A DNA stretch of 64,000 nt from Gammaproteobacteria bacterium (GTDB lineage: Bacteria; Pseudomonadota; Gammaproteobacteria; Pseudomonadales; UBA5518), in NCBI GenBank assembly GCA_016705365.1, contig JADIYI010000008.1, positions 682,001 to 746,000 on the forward strand, in the 5' to 3' direction. Below, piece by piece: positions 1 through 8,934 of the stretch. The notes under the pieces are model-generated. The model saw only the letters and a program-made list of their open reading frames with translations, was not told where the DNA came from and ran no database searches. Position numbers and translations under genes: made by a program. Within the stretch, counting starts at the first letter, position 1; each line of letters opens with the position of its first letter.

Positions 1-1137
1 AAACCGCTGCAATTCGTCATCGGTGGCGGCACTTACGAGGAGCTCGCCGCATGGCGCGATATCCTGCTCGAGCGCATGGCGCGCAATCCGGGCCTGAGCG
101 CTGTGGATCACGATTACAAGGAAACCAAGCCGCAACTGCGCGTGGCGATCGATCGCGCCCGCGCAGGAGATCTCGGGGTCAGTGTCGAGAACGTGGGGCG
201 CACGCTCGAGACCCTGCTCGGCTCGCGGCGGGTGACCAAGCTGCTGCTGAACGGCGAGGAATACGACGTGATCCTCGAGGGGCTCGACGCAACCAAGCGC
301 ACCGCCGCGAACCTGGCGAACATATACGTGCGCTCGCAGAGCAGCGGCGCGCTGATTCCGCTCGCCAGCCTGGTGAGCATCGAGGAGTTTGCCGATGCCG
401 GGGTGCTCAACCGCTACAATCGCACGCGCGCAATCACGATCGAGGCCAACCTGGAGGAGGGCTATGCGCTCGGTGAGGCCATCGACTTCATGGAGCGCAG
501 CGCGCGCGAATCGCTGCCGGCGCGGGTAGTAACCGACCTGAAGGGAGAATCGCGCGATCTGCGTGACTCGGGCCGCTCGATCTACCTGATATTCCTGCTT
601 TCGTTGCTGATCGTGTACCTGGTGCTGGCGGCGCAGTTCGAGAGTTTCCTGCACCCGCTGGTCATCATGCTGACGGTGCCGCTGGCAGTCGCGGGAGCGC
701 TGCTGGGGTTGTGGCTGACCGGCCAGACACTGAATATCTACAGCCAGATCGGCATCATCATGCTGGTAGGCCTGGCGGCGAAAAACGGCATCCTGATCGT
801 CGAGTTCGCCAACCAGCTACGGGGCGAGGGAATGGCGCGCGAAGAGGCGCTGCTCGAGGCTGCGAGCCTGCGTCTGCGTCCGATCGTGATGACGGCCATC
901 ACCACCATCATGGGAGCGATGCCGCTCGTGCTGGCCTATGGTGCGGGCGCCGAGGCGCGCTACGTGATCGGCGTGGTGGTGGTTGCCGGAGTTCTCGTCT
1001 CCACGGTGCTGAGCCTGCTGGTGGTACCGCTGACCTATCATTTGCTCACCGCACGGGCCGGGCTTCCCGGTGCGACCGGCCAGCGGCTGGAGCGCGAGTT
1101 GGGCATCGGGCAGGCTGGCAGCTTGCCGGAAAAGTGA
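1..1137 (+). CDS. RND-family efflux pump inner-membrane subunit, C-terminal part
   Basis: The gene enters from the left edge already in frame, and 378 residues remain before the stop. It is the C-terminal third of an AcrB/MexB-like (HAE1) proton-driven multidrug exporter, the inner-membrane trimer of a tripartite pump. The first residues (QFVIGGGTYEEL) belong to the periplasmic porter domain. After about residue 190 come the last hydrophobic helices, including the LVGLAAKNGILIVEFA helix typical of these pumps and a final helix near residue 330. The start, the first transmembrane half and any membrane-fusion partner lie outside the window. The substrate cannot be told. Confidence 0.93.
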   Translation, partial: KPLQFVIGGGTYEELAAWRDILLERMARNPGLSAVDHDYKETKPQLRVAIDRARAGDLGVSVENVGRTLETLLGSRRVTKLLLNGEEYDVILEGLDATKRTAANLANIYVRSQSSGALIPLASLVSIEEFADAGVLNRYNRTRAITIEANLEEGYALGEAIDFMERSARESLPARVVTDLKGESRDLRDSGRSIYLIFLLSLLIVYLVLAAQFESFLHPLVIMLTVPLAVAGALLGLWLTGQTLNIYSQIGIIMLVGLAAKNGILIVEFANQLRGEGMAREEALLEAASLRLRPIVMTAITTIMGAMPLVLAYGAGAEARYVIGVVVVAGVLVSTVLSLLVVPLTYHLLTARAGLPGATGQRLERELGIGQAGSLPEK

Positions 1138-1234
1138 CGAAGTTCATGCTCGGGAAATCACATGGCGGGCGCGATCGCCTACAATTGCGGCCCCGGCCGT
1201 CATTGCCAAGCTGAAAGCGCAGGATCCTGTTTGC

Positions 1235-1564
1235 ATGAATGCCGTTCAGATAACGACGATCGAAGCGAGTCACGGCGATTTGCGCCTTCACCGCCGTGTC
1301 GACGTCAAGTTGCAGGTGGTGGTGCGGCTGGACCGGGTGACAGCGTGTGTCACGAGTACCAGGAATATCTCCGAGGGTGGGATGTTGCTGAGGGGTTTCG
1401 AGGGGCCGCCGCTGTATCGGGGGCGCCTTGTCGGAATCGATTTGCACGGTGTGCTGAGCGACGAGGCTGATGCGGACACCCAGCGCTGCCTCATGCGGGT
1501 GGCACGTCACGAAGGCGATATCGTGGCATTGCGTTTCGCCGGCACCGGAGAAGCCGCACCCTGA
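1235..1564 (+). CDS. PilZ domain protein
   Basis: A 109-residue protein made almost wholly of a PilZ domain, the usual bacterial receptor fold for cyclic di-GMP. The N-terminal RLHRRVDVKL stretch supplies the arginine motif (family pattern RxxxR) and TRNISEGGML matches the (D/N)xSxxG motif, with N in the first position. The ATG at 1235 is preceded by AGGA at a workable distance. A longer open frame starts at 1070 inside the RND gene but adds no family sequence. It follows the pump gene by about 100 bases and precedes a DUF1631 gene. A GGDEF protein lies much further on at 60 kb, so c-di-GMP signalling exists in this cell, but no direct link is visible. Confidence 0.8.
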   Translation: MNAVQITTIEASHGDLRLHRRVDVKLQVVVRLDRVTACVTSTRNISEGGMLLRGFEGPPLYRGRLVGIDLHGVLSDEADADTQRCLMRVARHEGDIVALRFAGTGEAAP

Positions 1565-1698
1565 CACGCCGCGGTTGGTGATCCACTCGAACATCCGACC
1601 CTGTACTGCGTCACACTTCGGGAGCGGCGCGAGCAGAGCCGCCCCGGACCTTTCTATACTCCACCTTGATCCAATGACGGGTATCCGTGTGGAGCGAG

Positions 1699-3537
1699 AT
1701 GAATACCCTGGTTGCGAACGGTGCCTGTTGCACGGCGCAAACGTCACCCGCCTGCGTTGATGGCGAAGCGCTGGTAGCCGCGCTGCGCGAATCGACGGTG
1801 TGCTGGCTCGACGCGCGCATCGGCATCATGCTCGAACAACTCGACGACGCGCTGCTGGAGATGGCAGTGAATGCCGCGAGCAGCGCCGAACAGAATGGCT
1901 ACTTCGAGGCAATGAACAAGTTGCGCGGCGCGGGCGGAGATTTCCGTGCCTGCTGCGTGAACCGGTTCCGGCAGCGCTCCACGGCAGCATTCGACAGTGG
2001 CGTGCCGGTGCATCGCGATGCGTCCCTGGTCGGCAGTGCCGGTGAGCTGCAGATGCTCGACGAGCTGGTCGGTCGCGCCGTGCTTGCCCACCGTGCCCCG
2101 CTCGCGGAACTCAACGATCTCCTGAACGCATTGCCGGGCGCGTGCCGGTTCGATGCCGCTGCCGATTCGATGCTGGGGCCGGAACTGCTGGCGGCGTGCT
2201 GCATGAGCGCTGCCAGGGATCTGGGATTTTCCGGTGCGGCGACGCGCGCCGTGTTCGAGCAGTTCGAACGCAATGTGCTTGGCGAACTCGAGGAGTTCTG
2301 TGCCCGTTGCACCAGCATGCTGAGCGATGCCGGAGTGCATGCCGTTGCGGATGATTCGGCGGCGCGCAACGCTGCGGCGGCGAGCGAATGCGCGCTGCGT
2401 GAGCGGATCGTGGCGAAGAACCGTCGCGAGCAGACGCGGATGCTGGTGGCGCTGGCCTTCGAAGCGATTGCCGGGGATACGCGCCTCACGGTACAGACGC
2501 GCGGCTTGCTGGCCGGTCTTTGCGGCGCGGTGCAGGATGCGGCGATCAGGGACAATGCGTTTTTCTCCTCGGCCACGAACCCCCTGAGACGATTCCTCGC
2601 CGAGGTATCGATGCTGGCGCTGGGTCGTGAATCCACCGCATCCGGACAACCCGATGCGTTCGCCGGGATGCTCGCACGCGCAATGGACGGACTTGGCACA
2701 AGCGAACCGCGCAACGCGGCGATCCTGGCCGATTTCAGCGCCTATGCGGAGGACGAACTCCGGATCGCGCGGCTGACGCAGCGACGAACCGAGGACGCGG
2801 AACGATCACGCATGCTGCAGACTTCGGCGCGCGCGGCGATTGAACGGGTATTCGCCGAGCAGCTTGGCGATTGCCGATTGCCCGCCGCGGCCGAGGAATT
2901 GCTGCGCGACGGGTGGCGACGGGTGATGACACTGGCGTATCTGCGCGGCGGTGCGCACGGCGTGCAATGGCGGGAATCGCTCGCGATACTGGGCGCATTC
3001 GCGCAGCTGTGGGAAAGCGGCGCGACCAACAAGCTGCCCGATCTCCTTGGCGCGCGCCTGCGCGAAGGAATGATGCATGCGGGATGCGATCCGTTGCGTA
3101 CCGAGATGCTGCTCGAGAGCATCGAGGACGATCTGCGCGTGTGGACACCTCCTGTACCGTTGCCGGTCGCCCTGGTACAGGTCCAGGTCGGTGAAAGCGG
3201 CGACAGCGATGCCGGGAAACCCGATTTACCGCTCGCGGACGGACTGCGTGAAGTGGACGGGCTGGCGCGCGGGACCTGGGTACGTTTCGTGGCTCCGGCG
3301 GCATGTGGCAGACTGGCGCTGCGCCTCGGCAAGCCCGAGCGTCTCCTGTTCGTCGATCGCCAGGGCATGAAGCTGGTGTGTCATGGCCGCGAGGAGCTGG
3401 CGCAGATGCTGGCGGCAGGGGACGCGCTGGCGCTGTCCGCCCAGGACCTGCTGGATACGGCGCTGGTCGCGGCGCTGGACAAGCTCGAGCGCGGCATCGC
3501 TCAGCCGAGTCTGAAGTGTTCGGGTGCAAACGCCTGA
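1699..3537 (+). CDS. DUF1631 family protein
   Basis: A 612-residue soluble protein that fits DUF1631, a family of unknown function common in gamma- and betaproteobacteria. The N-terminal segment (LDDALLEMAVNAASSAEQNGYF) is the recognisable family start. The C-terminal segment (GTWVRFVAP, then LLFVDRQGMKLVCHGREEL) is the small beta-rich module that ends these proteins and looks PilZ-like. The middle is helical without known catalytic motifs. The ATG at 1699 has GGAG just upstream; a GTG at 1687 is an alternative. The 3' end overlaps the convergent oxidoreductase gene by 37 bases, tail to tail. Its neighbour upstream is a PilZ protein, which may hint at a shared role, but that is inference. Confidence 0.75.
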   Translation: MNTLVANGACCTAQTSPACVDGEALVAALRESTVCWLDARIGIMLEQLDDALLEMAVNAASSAEQNGYFEAMNKLRGAGGDFRACCVNRFRQRSTAAFDSGVPVHRDASLVGSAGELQMLDELVGRAVLAHRAPLAELNDLLNALPGACRFDAAADSMLGPELLAACCMSAARDLGFSGAATRAVFEQFERNVLGELEEFCARCTSMLSDAGVHAVADDSAARNAAAASECALRERIVAKNRREQTRMLVALAFEAIAGDTRLTVQTRGLLAGLCGAVQDAAIRDNAFFSSATNPLRRFLAEVSMLALGRESTASGQPDAFAGMLARAMDGLGTSEPRNAAILADFSAYAEDELRIARLTQRRTEDAERSRMLQTSARAAIERVFAEQLGDCRLPAAAEELLRDGWRRVMTLAYLRGGAHGVQWRESLAILGAFAQLWESGATNKLPDLLGARLREGMMHAGCDPLRTEMLLESIEDDLRVWTPPVPLPVALVQVQVGESGDSDAGKPDLPLADGLREVDGLARGTWVRFVAPAACGRLALRLGKPERLLFVDRQGMKLVCHGREELAQMLAAGDALALSAQDLLDTALVAALDKLERGIAQPSLKCSGANA

Positions 3538-4505
3538 TAGGTTGCATCGACCAGCGCCGGTTCGAATCCCAGGCATGAAACGATGTGGGTGTGGATCCCG
3601 CCCTCGGCATATTCGATGATCCGTTGCTGGCATTGTTCGCGCGTGCCGATGATCGCGATCTCGTCGATCAGCTGATCGCTCATCGCGGCGGCGGTGCGTT
3701 TGCGGTCTTTCGCCGCCCAGCCCTCGCGGATCTCGCGTGCCACGTCCTCGTAGCCAGTCCACGCCAGGAACTGGTTGTAGACAGGCGTGGCGTAATAGGA
3801 CGCGAACACCATCCGAAACAGCTCGCGCGCCGCGTGCGGATCCTCGGTCACCGCGATCTGGTGACGGCACACGATCTCCACCTCGGCGCCGTCGCGCCCG
3901 CCACGCGCGGCGCCCGCAAGAATATGGTCGCGGATTTTCGCGAGCGCGCGTCGCGGAAACAGGTTCAGGATCACGCCGTCCCCGAGCTCTGCCGCGAGTT
4001 CGAGCATGCCGGGCCGTAATGCGGCCAGCATGATCGGCAGGCCGCCGGGCACGGCGTCCTGGCGGTAGCCGTGGCTTCGGAGGGTTTGCCCGCTGAAGCT
4101 GGTCTTTTCGCCGGCCAGCATCTGGCGCAGCAACAGCATCGTCTCGCGCATGCGGGTGAGGGGCTGGTCGAGATGCAGGCCGTGCCAGCCCTCGATGATC
4201 GCGTGGCTCGAGGTTCCGAGTCCGAGCACGAAGCGCTCGGGGGCCAGCTGCGCGATCGTTGCGGCGGTGCTGGCCAGCACCGCCGGCGTGCGCGTGTAGG
4301 CCGGTACCACGGCGATCCCGATGCGCGCGCGCTTGGTGCTCTGCCCGAGTATCGCCGCCAGCGTGAGTGCATCCATGCCGCCGGCATCGGCCAGCCAAAG
4401 ATCGTCGTAACCGGCGCTTTCGGCACGTCTGGCGAGCGCAATGGTATCGGCAACGTTGCCGCTCAGCCCGGGGAGCGTGATGGCGGTGCGAAAGCGCGGT
4501 GGCAC
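3501..4505 (-). CDS. Luciferase-like (LLM class) flavin-dependent oxidoreductase
   Basis: A 334-residue TIM-barrel oxidoreductase of the bacterial luciferase-like superfamily, which uses FMN or F420 to oxidise small organic substrates. The N-terminal FRTAITLPG strand, the SAGYDDLWLAD segment, the RIGIAVVPAYTRTP segment and the ERFVLGLGTSS stretch follow the family order. The end (EYAEGGIHTHIVSCLGF) is the typical last strand-helix unit. The start is taken as the GTG at 4505 because AGGAG lies nine bases upstream; the open frame runs further but without family sequence. F420 is rare in this bacterial class, so FMN is more likely. The substrate is unknown. It stands alone between two genes on the other strand. 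Confidence 0.82.
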   Translation of the reverse strand: MPPRFRTAITLPGLSGNVADTIALARRAESAGYDDLWLADAGGMDALTLAAILGQSTKRARIGIAVVPAYTRTPAVLASTAATIAQLAPERFVLGLGTSSHAIIEGWHGLHLDQPLTRMRETMLLLRQMLAGEKTSFSGQTLRSHGYRQDAVPGGLPIMLAALRPGMLELAAELGDGVILNLFPRRALAKIRDHILAGAARGGRDGAEVEIVCRHQIAVTEDPHAARELFRMVFASYYATPVYNQFLAWTGYEDVAREIREGWAAKDRKRTAAAMSDQLIDEIAIIGTREQCQQRIIEYAEGGIHTHIVSCLGFEPALVDATYQAFAPEHFRLG

Positions 4506-4626
4506 GGTAAACTTCTCCTGCTGGCCTGAATCCGGATTGTAACTGTAACATCGCGGGGTGTGGTGTTTCGGTGTGGAGCGGGTTTCCCGAAAGCGTACGC
4601 AAACAGGCAGGAAAAGGGCATACGGT

Positions 4627-5997
4627 ATGAATACCTGGGTAACGGGAATCGTGTTGCTGTGCGCCGCGCTGCTCGCGCAGGCCTCGGAGCAGGATGTGCT
4701 GGCACGAGAGATATATGCCGAGCTCATAGGCATGGACACCACGCATTCCACCGGCAGCACCACGGTGGCCGCGGAGGCGATGGCGAGGCGCCTGCGCGAC
4801 GCCGGTCTCGCCGGCGATGCGATCGAGGTGATCGGACCAACCGCGACGCGCGGCAATCTGCTGGCGCATCTCAAGGGTGACGGCAGCGCTCGCCCGCTGC
4901 TGTTGCTGGCGCATATCGATGTCGTCGAGGCCGCCGCCGGGGAATGGAGCGTCGCTCCTTTCGAGCTGAGCGAGAAGGACGGCTATTTTTACGGCCGTGG
5001 CACCTCGGACAACAAGGCCTCGGCGGCGATTCATGTCAGCAATCTGATCACCTACGTGCGCGAGGGGCGCGTGCCGAAGCGGGACATCTACCTGGCGCTG
5101 ACCGCCGACGAGGAAGGCGGCAGCAACAACGGAGTGAAATGGTTGCTGGAAAACCGGCCGCAGATACGCGATGCACAGTTGGCGCTGAACGAAGGCGGCA
5201 AGGGCACGCTGGTCGATGGGCGTGCGCTGGCCAATGGTCTGCAATTCAGTGAAAAGGTGTATCAGAGCTATCGCGTGCAAGCCAGCGGGCCGGGCGGGCA
5301 CAGCGCGTTGCCGACCCGGGAAAATCCGATTTACCGGGTGGCGGCGGGCGTGTCGCGTATCGCCGCGTTCGCGTTTCCGGTGAACCTGAACGAAGGCACC
5401 CGCGAGTTCTTTCGCCAGGAGGCGAAACTGCGCAGCGGCGTTCTCGCCGCCGATATGTTGGCGATACTCGAGGAACCCCTCGATCCGGTTGCCGAGCAGC
5501 GCCTCGCCGCGATACCGGAATTCAACGGCGTGCTGCGGACCACCTGCGTGGCGACGCAGATTGCCGGCGGGCACGCCGAGAACGCACTGCCGATGCGCGC
5601 CACCGCCACGGTGAACTGCCGGGTACTGCCGCACGAGACGATCGCATCGGTGACCGCGACGCTGGCCAGGGTGCTTGCCGACGACCAGCTGCTGATCACG
5701 CCGCTCGAGGTGGCGACGCTCAGCCCGCCTTCGCCGCTGGATCCCGTGATCATGGAGCCGGTGCGCTCGATCACGGCCGCGATATGGCCCGACGCCGTCG
5801 TGGTGCCGGTGATGGGCCTTGGTGCCACCGACAGCGCGCTGACCCGCAATGCCGGCATCGCTACCTACGGCATCAGCGGCGCCTTTGTCGCGGAAGGCGA
5901 TTACCGTGCCCATGGCAAGGACGAGCGGTTGCCGGTGTCGTCGTTCTACGAATCGCGCGAGTTTCTCGATCGGCTGGTGCGCGCGCTGGCGTTCTGA
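4627..5997 (+). CDS. Secreted M20/M25/M40-family metallopeptidase
   Basis: A 456-residue zinc peptidase of the M20 clan with an N-terminal signal peptide of about 19 residues ending near AQAS, so it is exported. The metal ligands sit in LLAHIDVVEA (His near 96), GRGTSDNKA (Asp near 127), TADEEGG (Glu pair near 151) and the late AHGKDERL histidine. The central GPGGHSALPT belongs to the lid domain. M20 peptidases of this length act as carboxypeptidases or dipeptidases. The ATG at 4627 follows AGGAAAAGG. It is transcribed away from the oxidoreductase gene, leaving about 120 bases for a promoter. The exact peptide substrate is unknown. Confidence 0.88.
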   Translation: MNTWVTGIVLLCAALLAQASEQDVLAREIYAELIGMDTTHSTGSTTVAAEAMARRLRDAGLAGDAIEVIGPTATRGNLLAHLKGDGSARPLLLLAHIDVVEAAAGEWSVAPFELSEKDGYFYGRGTSDNKASAAIHVSNLITYVREGRVPKRDIYLALTADEEGGSNNGVKWLLENRPQIRDAQLALNEGGKGTLVDGRALANGLQFSEKVYQSYRVQASGPGGHSALPTRENPIYRVAAGVSRIAAFAFPVNLNEGTREFFRQEAKLRSGVLAADMLAILEEPLDPVAEQRLAAIPEFNGVLRTTCVATQIAGGHAENALPMRATATVNCRVLPHETIASVTATLARVLADDQLLITPLEVATLSPPSPLDPVIMEPVRSITAAIWPDAVVVPVMGLGATDSALTRNAGIATYGISGAFVAEGDYRAHGKDERLPVSSFYESREFLDRLVRALAF

Positions 5998-6076
5998 GCC
6001 GGCGCGGGTGCGCCCGCGTCAACCAAATCACCCGTTCAGCGTTGTAAGAGCGAGACACAGCCTTTTTGGAAGGCCC

Positions 6077-7573
6077 ATGAAAGCCGCGTATCGGACACTG
6101 CTTTACCAGCTGTTCGCGTTGTTCCTGGCGCTGCCACCGGCATTTGCCGAGGAAGCGCCGCTGGCGGAGGTTCCGCTGTTCTCGCAGGCCGAGCTCGACC
6201 AGATGCTCGCGCCGATTGCACTGTATCCGGATCAATTGCTGTCGCAGATGCTCATGGCCGCCACCTATCCGCTCGAAATCGTGCAGGCGGCACGCTGGTC
6301 GCGCGCGAATCCCGGTTTGAACGGCGAGGCTGCAGTACGCGCGGTGGATACCGAGACTTGGGATCCGAGCGTGAAGGCGATGGTCGCGTTTCCGGAAATC
6401 CTCGGGCAGATGGATGCCGATCTGGATTGGACCGGGCGCTTGGGAGATGCCTTTCTCGCCCAGCAGACACAGTTGATGGATAGCGTGCAGGAGTTGCGGC
6501 GGCGGGCCGGGACCGAGGGCAACCTGAGCTCGAACGAACAGGTTGAAGTGCTGGAGCAGGGGCCGACGATCGTGGTGCGCCAGGTGCAACCCGAGGTCGT
6601 TTACGTCCCCTACTACGATCCCTATCGGGTGTATGGCAACTGGTGGTGGGCGGATTACCGTCCGGTGCGTTGGGCGCCCTGGCCCGGCTATTACCCGCGC
6701 TACGGATACAACGGGTTCCATTGGGGGCCGGGTATCTTCGTCGGGAACGGCTTTTTCTACGGTGATTACGACTGGTACCACCACGATGTACGCGTGGTAC
6801 ATCGTCCGCCGTTCTACTACCATCGCCCGCCGCCCCCTCGCTACAGATGGGTGCATGACAGCCATCACCGGCGCGGCGTCCCCTATCGCAGCCTGCAGCT
6901 ACATCGACAATACGCCGGCGGGCATGCACGGCCGCCCCGGGTCGATCACGCCGACAGCCCCTACCGCGCGAACCGGGAACAACCGGCACCTCGCGGTGTG
7001 CTGCCCGATCGCGCGGACCTGGAGCGCACTGCGAGCCGCGCGGCCCGGCCGGATCGAATTCCAGGCTCGGGAGATCAGGATCGTGCGCCAACCCGGCAAC
7101 CGCGCGGCGCCCCCGATCGGACCACCCGCGAGTCAGCCTACGTCGATCGCGCGCAGCGGACCTTTCAGCGCGCCCAGCGCAGCGGGCAGGAGCTCGCCGG
7201 CGCTGTCGATCAACGCGAGCGTACGCGCCCGGACGATGCCGGCCCCGCGCGCCAGGGACAGCCTCGCCGCGACCCGCAGGCGCAGGCCAATGCGACGCGC
7301 GCGCCACCACCGGCCGCAGCGCAACGCATTCGTCCGAACGCTGATCAGAGAGCGGCCGGGGGCGCGCCACGCGCCGGCTCAGCGTTTGCCGCACGCGGGC
7401 AGCGCGCGCAGCAGCAGGGAATATCCCGGGGTTTTGCGCCTCAGGCACCCGCGCCGCGCGCCCAAAGCCAGCCACGTGCCGAGCGCAGAGACTCGCCGCG
7501 CAGCGCTGCACCGGCGCGCGAGTCCGCGGATCGTGGCGGACAGCGCCAGCAATCGTGGTCGCGCAGGGACTAG
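6077..7573 (+). CDS. Exported DUF3300 protein with Tyr/Trp-rich centre and Arg-rich tail
   Basis: A 498-residue protein with a signal peptide (cut after about residue 24, AFA). It is followed by a DUF3300 domain recognised from QMLAPIALYPDQLLSQMLMAATYP and the VVYVPYYDPYRVYG element. Residues 190-270 are unusually rich in Trp, Tyr, His and Gly. From about residue 270 to the end the chain is low-complexity and rich in Arg, Gln, Ala and Pro, with no fold I recognise. The function is unknown; the family is thought to be periplasmic or envelope-associated. The last four bases overlap the end of the VWA gene on the other strand. Nothing in the sequence shows a partner. Confidence 0.8.
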   Translation: MKAAYRTLLYQLFALFLALPPAFAEEAPLAEVPLFSQAELDQMLAPIALYPDQLLSQMLMAATYPLEIVQAARWSRANPGLNGEAAVRAVDTETWDPSVKAMVAFPEILGQMDADLDWTGRLGDAFLAQQTQLMDSVQELRRRAGTEGNLSSNEQVEVLEQGPTIVVRQVQPEVVYVPYYDPYRVYGNWWWADYRPVRWAPWPGYYPRYGYNGFHWGPGIFVGNGFFYGDYDWYHHDVRVVHRPPFYYHRPPPPRYRWVHDSHHRRGVPYRSLQLHRQYAGGHARPPRVDHADSPYRANREQPAPRGVLPDRADLERTASRAARPDRIPGSGDQDRAPTRQPRGAPDRTTRESAYVDRAQRTFQRAQRSGQELAGAVDQRERTRPDDAGPARQGQPRRDPQAQANATRAPPPAAAQRIRPNADQRAAGGAPRAGSAFAARGQRAQQQGISRGFAPQAPAPRAQSQPRAERRDSPRSAAPARESADRGGQRQQSWSRRD

Positions 7574-8934
7574 TTCATCGCCTTGCGCAGCAAATCATCG
7601 GCAAAGCGTTCGAGGTGGGTGATCGACTGCACGACCCGCGAGTCGCTGCAGCAGGTGCGATAGCGCAGCATCTCGGAGTCGCCACTGCCCCAGGCGCTGA
7701 TCGATTCCGGGTTCAGCCAGATGAGGCGGCGGCTGCGGCGGCCGATTTCACGCAATTCCTCGAGTGCCGGATCGCCGTAATTGTTGCGACCGTCGCCAAG
7801 CATCACCACGGTCGCGCCGCGATCGAGTTCGCGCCCGGCAGCCTGCAGCAAACCGCGAAAGGCTGCCGCATAATCGGTGGATCCGCCCCCCCAGCGTCGC
7901 TGCGCCATGTCGATCGCGACTTCCGGCGCATTTTCCTCGAACAGCGGCGTGACCTCGGCGAGTTCATTCGAGAACACGAAGCTGCGCACCCGCGGCAGTA
8001 CATCGCCGAGATTGTACAAAAAGAGCAGAAGGAAGCGCGCATGGGCACGCACCGACCCGCTCACATCGCAGACCGCGATCAGTGACGGGCGATCGCGGCG
8101 CACACTTCTCCAGCGTGGTTCGAACATCAGGCCGTCGTGCGCGACACCGCCGCGCAGCGTGCGCGGCACATCGAGCAGGCCGCGCTTGAAGGTTCGCTTG
8201 CGTTGCGAGTAGCGCGCGCTGAGGCGCCGGGCGATGCGCCGCACCAGGCGGTTTATCTGCTGCATATCGCGCTTCTCGAGCTGCGTCAGGCGCGCCGTGC
8301 GCAGCACCGACTCGCGCAGTTCACGGGCATTGCTGCTGGCAAACAACAGGTACTGCGCCTCGACATGATCCTTCACGCGATCGCGCAAACGCTCCGCCTG
8401 GCGCTTCAGCGCGAGCCCGGTGGAGCGCCCGGGGTCGGCACCCTCCGGTGCCTGCTCCAGGTTCAGGATATCCTCCTGCAGTTCCTGCCAGCCGAGCGCT
8501 TCCAGCACCCGGCGCGTGTACAGGCCACGCTGGGTAAAGATGCGCATGTTGCCAAGCCCGGCGGCGCGTCCTGCGGCAGCGATCGCCAGCTGCAGACGCG
8601 CCGCATCCCCCGCCACCAGCAGCGCCGCAAGCTCCGAAAGCGCACTTTCATGGAGAGCATCCGGGCGCGCGGCGTCGATGGCAGGCGGCAACGGTTCTGT
8701 TTCCTGCTCCGGCGCGGCGTCATGCCACGCGAAGAAGCGCTCGAAGCATTCATCGAACAGGATCTTGTCGTCGATGGTCTTGGCGAGTGTTGCGGCCAGT
8801 ACCTGGCGCACGCGCTCGCGCTCGCCATAACCGACCAGCTCGAGTGCGCGCACCGCGTCCATGGTTTCCGCCGGAGACACGCGCACTTCGGCGTTGCGCA
8901 GCACGCGCACGAAATCCGTGACCGTCGATTCCAT
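7570..8934 (-). CDS. VWA domain protein, CoxE-like
   Basis: A 454-residue protein whose C-terminal half is a von Willebrand factor A domain of the CoxE type. The metal-ion-dependent adhesion site is visible as DVSGS at residues 290-294, with the supporting GGGSTDY threonine motif and a GDGRNN aspartate later. In characterised systems such proteins work with a MoxR AAA+ ATPase as a chaperone pair that matures or inserts metal into a client enzyme. The gene is coupled to the MoxR gene: the upstream stop and this start share one base (TGATG). The client here is not obvious; the nearest candidates are the molybdoenzyme genes upstream, which is only inference. Confidence 0.87.
   Translation of the reverse strand: MESTVTDFVRVLRNAEVRVSPAETMDAVRALELVGYGERERVRQVLAATLAKTIDDKILFDECFERFFAWHDAAPEQETEPLPPAIDAARPDALHESALSELAALLVAGDAARLQLAIAAAGRAAGLGNMRIFTQRGLYTRRVLEALGWQELQEDILNLEQAPEGADPGRSTGLALKRQAERLRDRVKDHVEAQYLLFASSNARELRESVLRTARLTQLEKRDMQQINRLVRRIARRLSARYSQRKRTFKRGLLDVPRTLRGGVAHDGLMFEPRWRSVRRDRPSLIAVCDVSGSVRAHARFLLLFLYNLGDVLPRVRSFVFSNELAEVTPLFEENAPEVAIDMAQRRWGGGSTDYAAAFRGLLQAAGRELDRGATVVMLGDGRNNYGDPALEELREIGRRSRRLIWLNPESISAWGSGDSEMLRYRTCCSDSRVVQSITHLERFADDLLRKAMN

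Noticed and set aside
3226..5913. 895-codon open frame on the minus strand
   Set aside because: It covers the genes for the DUF1631 protein end, the oxidoreductase and the M20 peptidase in another frame, has repetitive Arg/Gly/His composition and no known motif; it is a by-product of GC-rich DNA.
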